Source: Pseudobutyrivibrio sp. (lineage in GTDB: Bacteria; Bacillota; Clostridia; Lachnospirales; Lachnospiraceae). Taken from it: DNA of 64,000 bases. The notes beneath the pieces are model-generated. The model was given only the letters and a program-made list of their open reading frames with translations, was not told the origin of the DNA and did not search any database. Position numbers and translations under genes: made by a program. Shown piece by piece: positions 35,972-43,498 of this stretch. Position 1 is the stretch's first letter; every line of letters begins with the position of its first letter. The DNA lies in NCBI GenBank assembly GCA_017557435.1, contig JAFYYR010000028.1:62001-126000 (forward strand), written 5' to 3'.

Positions 35972-36859
35972 TTATCGGTTAAAACCGTACCCCGTTTTTG
36001 TTATCCTTTTGAATTTCAAATTGGCAAAGAAAATATCTAAGTTCGCAATGGTGCATGTCAGCTTGCCAAACAAATTGCTCTTTCTAAACTGTGCCTTGTA
36101 GGTAATCATCTCGTGGAGTCTGAAAGCATCCTCCTGCTTGAAATAATCACAATCAGAAAGCAGCTCCAAAAAGTCGTACACTGAATCGTCAGTGGCTGTA
36201 GTGTCTGCGGAAATATTATCCCCTGTAAATCTGTGATTGTATACTGGGCTTCCGCCACAGAAGCTGTGAGTCTTGCCAGCTGCCATCATCAAAAGCCAGA
36301 GGTAATAATCATCGGCTCCATTTACCCTAACAAAATGCTCCTTCCAAAACTCTGGAACAGCATCTTTTTTTATCAGGCACTGACCAGGGGAAATAATCTG
36401 AATTCCCACATTAAGATATGTCTGCAAATCCCAAATAAGTCTCACATGCTCAGCTGTACGGTACCAAACTAGATTGCTACCATCTGCCTGACCTAAATTC
36501 GCATTTCCGATAATTATATCAGCAGGTGAATTTACTGCCACCTCAGCAAGTCTAAGCAATCCATCCTCAGCCAGCAAATCATCCTGGTCTAAAAACATCA
36601 CATAGTCACCAGCAGCCTCTGACAGACCACTAACTCTGCTGTAGTGGATTCCCCGGTTTTCGCTATTGGTAATCACCTTAAAATACTGACCACCATTTAA
36701 AGGCGCCTCCAGGGTCTTCCATGGGCTGTCATTTACAAGAATTACTTCAAGCTCATGGCCAGCCTCTGCCAATATTTTTTTATTTTTCTCCATACAGTCC
36801 ACGTAGTCCTGCATGTATTTATCTCCCTCATAAAAAGGAGTAATCACCGATATTTTCAT
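35972..36859 (-). CDS. Family 2 glycosyltransferase
   Basis: The 295-residue GT2 protein starts at ATG 36859, with AGGTGAG upstream; a GTG four codons before is less likely. The N-terminal GT-A fold has KISVITPFYEGDKYMQDYVDC, VNDSPW, NRGIHYSR and the DxD-type YVMFLDQDDLL. A helical C-terminus follows. It lies 15 bp upstream of the next GT gene. It probably adds one sugar to a surface glycan; specificity is unknown. Confidence 0.87.
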   Translation of the reverse strand: MKISVITPFYEGDKYMQDYVDCMEKNKKILAEAGHELEVILVNDSPWKTLEAPLNGGQYFKVITNSENRGIHYSRVSGLSEAAGDYVMFLDQDDLLAEDGLLRLAEVAVNSPADIIIGNANLGQADGSNLVWYRTAEHVRLIWDLQTYLNVGIQIISPGQCLIKKDAVPEFWKEHFVRVNGADDYYLWLLMMAAGKTHSFCGGSPVYNHRFTGDNISADTTATDDSVYDFLELLSDCDYFKQEDAFRLHEMITYKAQFRKSNLFGKLTCTIANLDIFFANLKFKRITKTGYGFNR

Positions 36860-36912
36860 AATATTTCTCACCTAATAATAGCCTGCCAAAAGCCAAACTC
36901 ATGGCCAGCACG

Positions 36913-37761
36913 CTACATGCTCTTAGAATATTTCTTTCCAAAGAACTTAGCCTGTAAAAATCCAATTATTTTCTTAGGCCAATTAATAGGCTCCATGTCT
37001 ATCACATTGCACTCTACAACTGATAGGCCCTCGCCCTGCCTTTTAAGAATCCATACATTGAAAAGAATCTCGCTAACTCTGCCAAATAGTCTAGCAGAAA
37101 ATGCATCCAGCCCTGTTACATCAATTTCCTTTTCAAGGTCTCCTAAAATATCAAAAAGCCATGTGCAATATTCGTCCAAATATTCCTTTGGAAAAATTGC
37201 CATGTTAAACATATATCCCCATGAGCGCTCATAAACCCTAGCCAATGCTGACATATACTCTGGATATTTTTCTCCAATAATTTTCTTAGCCAAATCAAGA
37301 TGTGAAGCATCCAAAGTGTGGGCGTAGTGTGAATATAAACTCTCAATATAATAGCGGCGCTTCTTAGGCACTACAATATCAGCCCTAGTTAAAAGTGCTG
37401 TAGCCTCGTCCTCTGTAAGCACCGACTGAAAAGCCCCGTGGCTCTTAATATAATTGCGGGATTTCATGGAAAAATATCTGCGATAGTGCACCAGTCCAAC
37501 AGCATCTGCATCTACATTTTTCCATCCATAATATAAGCCTGTCAGCTCACAATAGTAAGGGTTCTTTTTTGAAATATTATCTCCGTCATCATCTCTTAAA
37601 ATGGCTCCAGTCTCCTTGTGTAACTTTGGAAGATGAGCACCTGGACAGTCCTTTACTCTGATTCCCTTTTTCCCATCAGCTCCCATCTGAAGTGGTACAT
37701 ATATCCCCTCCTCTGGCACCTGATAGGGCTTGTGCAATGCAATTAATAATTTTATATCCAA
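36913..37761 (-). CDS. DUF4422 protein, putative glycosyltransferase
   Basis: The 282-residue protein begins DIKLLIALHKPYQVPEEGIYVPLQMG and has HYRRYF and RSWGYMFNMAIFPKEYLDEYC, which are marks of DUF4422. That family is found in capsular and exopolysaccharide clusters and is thought to include glycosyltransferases. The start is a TTG with AGGAG upstream. It begins a four-gene run with two GT2 genes and a HAD gene. Catalytic activity is inferred from family context. Confidence 0.83.
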   Translation of the reverse strand: MDIKLLIALHKPYQVPEEGIYVPLQMGADGKKGIRVKDCPGAHLPKLHKETGAILRDDDGDNISKKNPYYCELTGLYYGWKNVDADAVGLVHYRRYFSMKSRNYIKSHGAFQSVLTEDEATALLTRADIVVPKKRRYYIESLYSHYAHTLDASHLDLAKKIIGEKYPEYMSALARVYERSWGYMFNMAIFPKEYLDEYCTWLFDILGDLEKEIDVTGLDAFSARLFGRVSEILFNVWILKRQGEGLSVVECNVIDMEPINWPKKIIGFLQAKFFGKKYSKSM

Positions 37762-37770
37762 TATTAACTC

Positions 37771-37806
37771 CTATTAAAACTATAGGGCACCTAACAGGTG
37801 CCCTAC
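37771..37806 (-). terminator. Terminator between the small membrane protein and DUF4422 genes
   Basis: On the minus strand, TAGGGCACC pairs with GGTGCCCTA, followed by TAGTTTTAAT. It separates the nadE and small-protein transcript from the glycosyltransferase run, at least in part. Confidence 0.75.
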
Positions 37807-37821
37807 AAATACAACCTCTAC

Positions 37822-37959
37822 TTACGAATCCTCTTCGTCCTCTTCATCTGCAATTGCCGCTGCCGCACCAGACACTGCTGAAACTACTGCAATCACAGCA
37901 ACTATAACAACTAAAAGAATAAGTGCAAAAAAGAAAATTAAAAACCCCTGATCTGTCAT
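37822..37959 (-). CDS. Small single-span membrane protein with acidic tail (45 residues)
   Basis: ATG 37959 has GAGGAGG upstream, so it is chosen over a longer frame starting near 38019. The protein is one hydrophobic helix (QGFLIFFFALILLVVIVAVI), a short Ala/Ser region and a tail of ADEEDEEDS. It follows nadE by 62 bp and precedes a terminator. The function is unknown; the strong ribosome binding site argues that it is real. Confidence 0.68.
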   Translation of the reverse strand: MTDQGFLIFFFALILLVVIVAVIAVVSAVSGAAAAIADEEDEEDS

Positions 37960-38021
37960 CCTTAACCTCCTCTTTAAAAAACCTACGTTGATTATACAGC
38001 TAACCAAAGCATAAATCAAAT

Positions 38022-39938
38022 TTACTCTATTTCATCTAATTCTTTTAGCCATATATTGGCGCAGGCATCAGATGGCATTCTCAAATCTCCTCTTGGAGAT
38101 ACTGCCACTGAGCCCACTTTAGGACCATCAGGAAGACAGCTTCTCTTATACTGCTGTCCGAAAAATCTTTTATAAAATATTTTCTCCCACTTTAGAATGG
38201 TGGCATTATCGTATTGCTCTGAAAATGCTAACTGGGCCAGACGATATATCTTGTCTGGGCTTTGACTTAATCTAAGCATATGATAGAGGAAAAAATCATG
38301 GAGCTCATAAGGCCCAACTAAATCCTCTGTCATCTGAGATATCTGTCCTTCTTCAGGTGGTAGCAATTCCGGCGAAACAGGTGTATCCAAAATGTCATAT
38401 AGAGTTTTACTAAGCGCAACATTTTCCGTTTCATCTGCATAATACTGAACCAGATATCGCACAAGTGTCTTTGGCACCGACACATTCACACCATACATTG
38501 ACATGTGATCTCCATTATAGGTTGCCCATCCCAGTGCTAGCTCTGATAGGTCACCTGTTCCGATTACTATTCCATTATTCTTATTTGCCAAATCCATAAG
38601 AATCTGGGTGCGTTCTCTAGCCTGACTGTTTTCGTATGTAACATCGCAATTAGCTGGATTTTGTTCAATGTCCTTAAAATGCTGATTTACAGCATCAGCT
38701 ATATTTATCTCTTTGAAAGTTCCTCCCATTTCACCGATAAGCTTCACTGCATTATCATAGGTTCTATCAGTGGTTCCAAATCCAGGCATGGTCACAGCTA
38801 GAATGCCGCTTCTATCAATCCCCAGCAAGTCAAATGCCTTTGCTGTAACAAGAAGAGCAAGTGTAGAATCCAATCCACCAGAGATACCTATCACCGCTGT
38901 TTTACATCCAATATGCTCAAGCCTCTTTTTTAATCCCATTGCCTGTATAGATAAAATTTCATTGCATCTTATGGCTCTTTCTTCTTTTGAAGAAGGCACA
39001 AAAGGATTAGGGTCAATCGTTCGGGTTAGACTGGTCTCATCTTTTTTTAAATCAAATACCGTATTTACGTATTTTTCATTTGGAACATTTCCCTGAAAAG
39101 TGGTCATTCTTCTTCGCTCTGCCAAGAGATAGTTGCAGTCCACCTCAGTCATGATTGCACCTTCCTCAAATAGCTTTGACTGGCTAAGAATCTTTCCATT
39201 TTCAGCTATTAAATTGTGAGCCGAATAAACCACATCCTGTGTGGATTCTCCTGGTCCCGCAGAAGCATATACATATCCGGATACCAGTCTGGCGGATTGG
39301 CCACTTACCAGCTCCTTCCTATATCTTCCCTTGCCTACTATCTGATTGGATGCAGATAAATTAACAATTAATGTAGCCCCTTGCAGTCCATGGTTAATGC
39401 TAGGTGGATTTGGCACCCACAAATCTTCACATAACTCTACTGCTATTTTCAGAGATTCCATACTCTTGCATCCGAAAATCTGGTTGGTGGTAACATTTAC
39501 TTCTTCATCTTGTAGTACCACTTTTGTTTCCAAATCTTTTCCTGAGTAAAAATGTCTGGCCTCATAGAATTCATTGTAATTTGGCAAATAGGTCTTTGGC
39601 ACAATGCCAATTATTTTCCCTCTATTTATGGCAGATGCCACATTGTAGAGCTTTCCATTTATCTCAAATGGCAATCCCACAAAAATAATTGCATCCAAAT
39701 CTCTTGTATTATCTGCGATTTTTATCAGGCCTTCCTTTGCCGCTGTAATTAGCTTGTCCTGGAAAAATAAATCCTGACATGTATATCCCGTAATTGATAG
39801 CTCTGGAAATACAATAACCTTTGCCCCTTTATCAGCTAAGCTTTTCGCATATGCGGATATTTCCTTACAATTATATTCAATATCAGCCACCCTTACCTTT
39901 GGTGAAACCGCTGCTACTTTTATAAATCCATCTCTCAA
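38022..39938 (-). CDS. nadE: Glutamine-dependent NAD+ synthetase
   Basis: The 638-residue enzyme amidates nicotinic acid adenine dinucleotide in the last step of NAD synthesis. The N-terminal nitrilase-type glutaminase domain (about 1-290) has VFPELSITGY (Glu) and VELCEDLWVP (Cys). The C-terminal synthetase domain has the P-loop GISGGLDSTLALL near residue 350 and the later motif GTGDLSELALGWATYNGD. The length fits the two-domain bacterial form. The start is TTG 39938, seven bases after AGGAGG. Confidence 0.97.
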   Translation of the reverse strand: MRDGFIKVAAVSPKVRVADIEYNCKEISAYAKSLADKGAKVIVFPELSITGYTCQDLFFQDKLITAAKEGLIKIADNTRDLDAIIFVGLPFEINGKLYNVASAINRGKIIGIVPKTYLPNYNEFYEARHFYSGKDLETKVVLQDEEVNVTTNQIFGCKSMESLKIAVELCEDLWVPNPPSINHGLQGATLIVNLSASNQIVGKGRYRKELVSGQSARLVSGYVYASAGPGESTQDVVYSAHNLIAENGKILSQSKLFEEGAIMTEVDCNYLLAERRRMTTFQGNVPNEKYVNTVFDLKKDETSLTRTIDPNPFVPSSKEERAIRCNEILSIQAMGLKKRLEHIGCKTAVIGISGGLDSTLALLVTAKAFDLLGIDRSGILAVTMPGFGTTDRTYDNAVKLIGEMGGTFKEINIADAVNQHFKDIEQNPANCDVTYENSQARERTQILMDLANKNNGIVIGTGDLSELALGWATYNGDHMSMYGVNVSVPKTLVRYLVQYYADETENVALSKTLYDILDTPVSPELLPPEEGQISQMTEDLVGPYELHDFFLYHMLRLSQSPDKIYRLAQLAFSEQYDNATILKWEKIFYKRFFGQQYKRSCLPDGPKVGSVAVSPRGDLRMPSDACANIWLKELDEIE

Positions 39939-39976
39939 AATAAATCCTCCTTTTTCTAGGAAATGGCAATCCTATA

Positions 39977-40025
39977 AAATAAAAAAGCACAATAAGACCT
40001 GCAAAAGCAGCACCTCATTGTGCTT
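39977..40025 (-). terminator. Terminator of the glycosyltransferase gene at 40050
   Basis: On the minus strand, AAGCACAAT pairs with ATTGTGCTT around an inner GCTGC/GCAG hairpin, followed by TTTTTTATTTT. Confidence 0.85.
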
Positions 40026-40049
40026 AAATATACTAATAAAATATTTAAA

Positions 40050-41135
40050 TTATCTAATCTGCTTGGCTCTGTTAAAAAGTCCTGGGAAATGATGCTTGGT
40101 ATAGCCCATGAGTCTTGCTCTTGTAAGAGCTGTGCCAAACATGCCCTCAGCAAGTGGCTTATATAAAAACTTAATGATTTTAGAATCATTAGGTAAATAT
40201 TTGCGAAGCTCCTTGTACGCTTCCGTGTCCTGCTGCTTTTTACACCAGGCTAGAATGTCATCGCATTTTGCCCCTGCCTCTAGCTGGCGAACCATAGCTG
40301 ACTGAAAGCTTCTAAAATATTCCTTAGATAAAATTCCAAGAACCTCAAAATCGCAGCTCTTCCATTTTTGCTGCTGATCGTAAATTCTCTTAACTCTAAT
40401 CTTTTGTAATTCAAAATAGTCATCGATGGCACCGCCAGTAAGACGTGGCTGGCCCTGATTTCTATAGTGATATAGCACATCATTAATAACAGTAAGACTG
40501 TTAACATAATCAAGGAAATCACAGTTGAAAAGAATGTCTTCAACATGTTTTATCTGCTGGAACCTAACATTATTATCCTTAACTATGCTGGTCTTGTAAC
40601 ACTTGTTCCATGGATATCCCAGCATGGTAATCTCTTCCATCTGCATAACCATCTTGTGAATAAGTGCCGGGTCATTGGTGGTGACTGTGTCATCATCATA
40701 ATCCATATTTTCAAGGGAAATCCCCTTCATGTACTCAACTCGACCTTCGGAATTACGATAATCCTCAGTAAAACTGTACACCAATAAATCCACAGGATTT
40801 CTCTGAAGCATGGCTGCACAAACTCTAAGCAAATTTCGTTCATACAAATCGTCTGGATCTAAGAACAAAATGTAGTCACCTGTGGCCTTTTCAATACCTG
40901 TGTTGCGGGCTGCAGAAACTCCCATATTGTGGTCATGTCGATAGTAGTAAAATCTATCATCACGCTCTAGGAAGCTCCTAGCCACATCTCCAGATTTGTC
41001 TGGAGAGCAGTCATCGACAATAATAACTTCAAAGTTGTCATAAGTCTGCATCATCAAGCATCCTAAGGCATCACCAATATAATCGCCCACTCCATAGGTA
41101 GGCATTATCACGGAAAACTTAATATTGTCGCTCAT
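40050..41135 (-). CDS. Family 2 glycosyltransferase
   Basis: The 361-residue product starts at ATG 41135 (MSDNIKFSVIMPTYGVG); the longer frame adds 14 residues with no family match. The GT-A domain has VDDCSPDKSGDVARS, NMGVSAARNTGIEKATGDYILFLDPDDLY and an ED-type catalytic region near VEDILFNCDF. The C-terminal 130 residues are helical. It is transcribed alone with its own terminator, after the membrane protein gene at 41202. Specificity is unknown. Confidence 0.88.
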   Translation of the reverse strand: MSDNIKFSVIMPTYGVGDYIGDALGCLMMQTYDNFEVIIVDDCSPDKSGDVARSFLERDDRFYYYRHDHNMGVSAARNTGIEKATGDYILFLDPDDLYERNLLRVCAAMLQRNPVDLLVYSFTEDYRNSEGRVEYMKGISLENMDYDDDTVTTNDPALIHKMVMQMEEITMLGYPWNKCYKTSIVKDNNVRFQQIKHVEDILFNCDFLDYVNSLTVINDVLYHYRNQGQPRLTGGAIDDYFELQKIRVKRIYDQQQKWKSCDFEVLGILSKEYFRSFQSAMVRQLEAGAKCDDILAWCKKQQDTEAYKELRKYLPNDSKIIKFLYKPLAEGMFGTALTRARLMGYTKHHFPGLFNRAKQIR

Positions 41136-41201
41136 ATTCCCATGATACCAAAAAACACCCGAGGTGTTAATACCCATGATTTTTATTATTGTCCTACAGG
41201 A

Positions 41202-42056
41202 TTAATCAGCAGATACCAGCTCCTTTTTATAGAATGTGGTACCACCATTTTTAATAACATAATCCTTGTAAGTCTGTTCTTTTTCCTTGTCGCCCATTTT
41301 CTGAGCTGTTCTATATGCATAGTAGGATGAGCGCACTCGAGCTAGATTTGACACCTCAGTTGCGTTTGCAACTTTCTCAAGCATTTTTAAAAGCACATCA
41401 TATTCTTCCATGTCCCATTTACTTGCAAGCTCAAATATTACGGCACCGCTGCGATATACTTGTAATATATCTGGAGTAATTCTCTCCTCCTTATTTATCC
41501 TTTTCATTTCTGTCATCTCGCGGCCCATGGCACGGAAATCCTCAAGCTTTAAATACAGCTCCATCTTAAGAATAGCTCCGTATATACGTACCAAATGAGG
41601 CTCACCATACTCAGCCATTTTATCAATATATTTTTCTGCCAAATCAGTATAGCCACCCATGATTAGAGTCTTAATCATGGTATAGAAATTTCTAGCTCTA
41701 TCTCTTTTGCTTCGAAATTTAAGAAGGGATATTCTCTGAACTCCAAGCATTCTTTCTACATTGCAATCCTGCAGCAATATGGTGCTAATATATTTTCTTC
41801 TCTTTTGCAAAAATAAGAGATAGCCGCAAAGAACAACTATAACAATAAGCGGAAGAATGATGTCTCCCTTAGGTATACTATATTCTGGCTTAAATAGCGT
41901 AAACATCGAAAAAGCAAATACCACCCATAGGATCAGCGCCCATATCTTTAGAATTTTAATGTATCGCTTGGTGTCTTCCTCTTCTGCTTTATCTGCGCCA
42001 ATTTTATCTAATTCAGCCAATAATTCATCTAGCTCTTTGTCTTTTATCTTTGACAT
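41202..42056 (-). CDS. Membrane protein with two N-terminal helices and a helical-repeat cytoplasmic domain
   Basis: The 284-residue protein has an acidic Lys/Glu-rich N-terminus. Two transmembrane helices follow (about residues 53-72, ALILWVVFAFSMFTLF, and 81-103, ILPLIVIVVLCGYLLFL). The C-terminal domain of about 170 residues has helical pairs resembling TPRs. The family is not recognised. The gene has a plausible promoter 120 bases upstream and is followed 66 bp later by the glycosyltransferase gene on the same strand. Confidence 0.65.
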   Translation of the reverse strand: MSKIKDKELDELLAELDKIGADKAEEEDTKRYIKILKIWALILWVVFAFSMFTLFKPEYSIPKGDIILPLIVIVVLCGYLLFLQKRRKYISTILLQDCNVERMLGVQRISLLKFRSKRDRARNFYTMIKTLIMGGYTDLAEKYIDKMAEYGEPHLVRIYGAILKMELYLKLEDFRAMGREMTEMKRINKEERITPDILQVYRSGAVIFELASKWDMEEYDVLLKMLEKVANATEVSNLARVRSSYYAYRTAQKMGDKEKEQTYKDYVIKNGGTTFYKKELVSAD

Positions 42057-42176
42057 TCTTTATCCCCTTTTCTTATGAGTACTTTTAATATTGGATTTTC
42101 TCACCTGGTTTGACTTTTTCTTCTAAGTCTGACTTGACTCTTCGCCAGACTTTCGCGGACAATTTAAATATAAACT

Positions 42177-42205
42177 ATGATAAATTATAATCTCCCACAA
42201 TGCAA
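42177..42205 (-). promoter_or_regulatory. Candidate promoter of the membrane protein gene at 41202
   Basis: On the minus strand, TTGCAT (42205-42200) and TATCAT (42182-42177) are 17 bases apart. The 120-base leader contains a small hairpin, AAGTCTG with CAGACTT. Confidence 0.45.
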
Positions 42206-42288
42206 AACATTACCTCAGATAATATTAGCTAATACTAGCTGTCGCCAGATACTAATATCCGCTGCAAAAATATTGGCCCCTGCATCCC

Positions 42289-42918
42289 CTAAGCAGGGAA
42301 ATCGATTGTTGGCATAGAATCTACAATCTCTTGAAGTGGGGACCAGCTCATTGGATCAAAGTCATCATCTGAATTCTCCTCATCATCTGAAGAGTCACTC
42401 TTTCCATCAGCTTTTTTAGGGGAGCAATTCTTTTCGGCTGCTTCCTCTGATGTGGCAGGCAAAGCTTCATAGCCATCAGAATTTTTAAATTCCTTAGCCA
42501 CCTCATCAAGGGCTGCAACGATGTATTCCTTATATGGGTCTTTGTCAGAGATTGCAGACAAGGATTCCATGATAATGTCATTGACTTCTTCCTTTGAGTC
42601 AGCATTTTTTAGTCTGCTTTCCAATGCTTCTGCCATTCTCCTTATGCGCAGATACTGCAAATACAGCTCTGGGTTATGCTGCTTTAAATAGTTTTCTTCT
42701 TTTGTGGTAAGCTTTTTCCCGCTCTTAAGCTTGGCCATGATTTTTCTCATCATCTTTTCATCATTCTGAGAATTGTCATTGCTTGACTCATGGACTTGTT
42801 CTCTAATTTTAGAAGCTATTTCTTCACCCAATCTAGCTCTATCTTTTTTGCTATCATTTGATACTTCAAAATTGAACTTTTCCATTTTTATACCTGCGAC
42901 TAATAGTAACTGTTCCAT
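42289..42918 (-). CDS. Hypothetical charged helical protein
   Basis: This 209-residue soluble protein has no signal peptide or membrane span. Residues 12-100 are Lys/Glu-rich helices (KKDRARLGEEIASKIREQV, MMRKIMAKLKSGKKLTTKEENYLKQHNPELY). The C-terminus is acidic and Ser/Asp-rich, ending DSMPTIDFPA. The ATG at 42918 has a GGGAAAT site; an internal ATG at codon 12 with a weaker AGG site is an alternative. It stands alone. No family is recognised, though the KLKSGKKLTxxEExYL pattern occurs in other uncharacterised Clostridia proteins. Confidence 0.6.
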   Translation of the reverse strand: MEQLLLVAGIKMEKFNFEVSNDSKKDRARLGEEIASKIREQVHESSNDNSQNDEKMMRKIMAKLKSGKKLTTKEENYLKQHNPELYLQYLRIRRMAEALESRLKNADSKEEVNDIIMESLSAISDKDPYKEYIVAALDEVAKEFKNSDGYEALPATSEEAAEKNCSPKKADGKSDSSDDEENSDDDFDPMSWSPLQEIVDSMPTIDFPA

Positions 42919-43008
42919 ATTTCCCTCGCCCTTTCACCATTATTTTCTTAAATAAAAATATGGGAGCCTGCAATTGTTGCTTGCCATCTCAAGCAGAGCT
43001 ATATCCCA

Positions 43009-43052
43009 ATAAAAAATGGGTATCAACAGACTTCAATCCATTGATACCCGTA
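43009..43052 (-). terminator. Terminator downstream of the feo operon
   Basis: On the minus strand, GGGTATCAA pairs with TTGATACCC around a 14-base loop, followed by ATTTTTTATT. Confidence 0.7.
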
Positions 43053-43134
43053 AATCCTTTTACTAAGTTATAATCCTGCGGCAGATACCGCATTTACGGA
43101 TTTAATTACGCTTGATGCCCAATTAAATCTCTAG

Positions 43135-43167
43135 TTAAAATGCTGCAGCGGAAAAGCTGCATTTTAA
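43135..43167 (-). other. Stem-loop after the Cys-rich small protein gene
   Basis: TTAAAAT pairs with ATTTTAA and GCAGC with GCTGC, with a small bulge. No U-run follows on the minus strand, so it is more likely a 3' end stabiliser ahead of the true terminator. Confidence 0.5.
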
Positions 43168-43218
43168 TCCTACAAATAATATATCGGCAAAAGGAACTAT
43201 ATTTTTACTATTAAATGA

Positions 43219-43362
43219 TTAGTGGCATCCACAGCTGCCGCCACAATGGCCACAGTCTCCGCCGCAAATTGGGTGTTGGCCGCGTTTGCGTGCCTTAACC
43301 ATCGAGCCTATTATTGCTGCTACGATTGCCGCTAAAATTAAAACTACTATAACTGTACCCAT
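43219..43362 (-). CDS. FeoB-associated Cys-rich membrane protein
   Basis: The 47-residue protein has an N-terminal membrane helix (TVIVVLILAAIVAAIIG), a basic KARKRG stretch and a Cys/Gly/His tail (CGGDCGHCGGSCGCH). This is the pattern of the small FeoB-associated proteins found after feoB in Firmicutes. It may bring ferrous iron to, or regulate, the FeoB channel; the exact role is unproven. GAGG precedes the ATG. A small hairpin (43378-43396) lies just before the ribosome binding site and a long hairpin lies further upstream. Confidence 0.9.
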   Translation of the reverse strand: MGTVIVVLILAAIVAAIIGSMVKARKRGQHPICGGDCGHCGGSCGCH

Positions 43363-43377
43363 ATTAATTACCTCTAT

Positions 43378-43396
43378 CTGTCAGCACAGCTGACAG
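43378..43396 (-). other. Hairpin just upstream of the Cys-rich protein ribosome binding site
   Basis: CTGTCAGC and GCTGACAG pair perfectly (8 bp) around a three-base loop. It ends five bases or fewer from the GAGG site, so it could influence translation of the small protein. Confidence 0.55.
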
Positions 43397-43412
43397 GTTA
43401 CTCTAATACACT

Positions 43413-43493
43413 CTGGTAGATAACAAGCTATTTATGTTCTCAAGCAGGACGTGCTGTCCAGCTGAGAATATAAATGCTTGTTATCGTAACCAG
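43413..43493 (-). other. Long intercistronic hairpin between feoB and the Cys-rich protein gene
   Basis: CTGGT/ACCAG, GATAACAAGC/GCTTGTTATC, ATTTAT/ATAAAT and TTCTC/GAGAA stack in order around an inner GGAC/GTCC hairpin. Together they give more than 25 paired positions. It starts five bases after the feoB stop and has no U-run. Confidence 0.7.
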
Positions 43494-43498
43494 TAAAA

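Larger units (their letters stand above)
42919..43218. other. Intergenic region with two hairpins
   Basis: It holds the terminator at 43009-43052 and a hairpin at 43135-43167, both downstream of the feo operon. The rest is AT-rich and has no supported gene. Confidence 0.5.

Noticed and set aside
42060-42180. Small minus-strand frame of about 25 codons ending SDLEEKVKPGEKIQY
   Set aside because: No start codon with a ribosome binding site; it lies in the leader of the 41202 gene.
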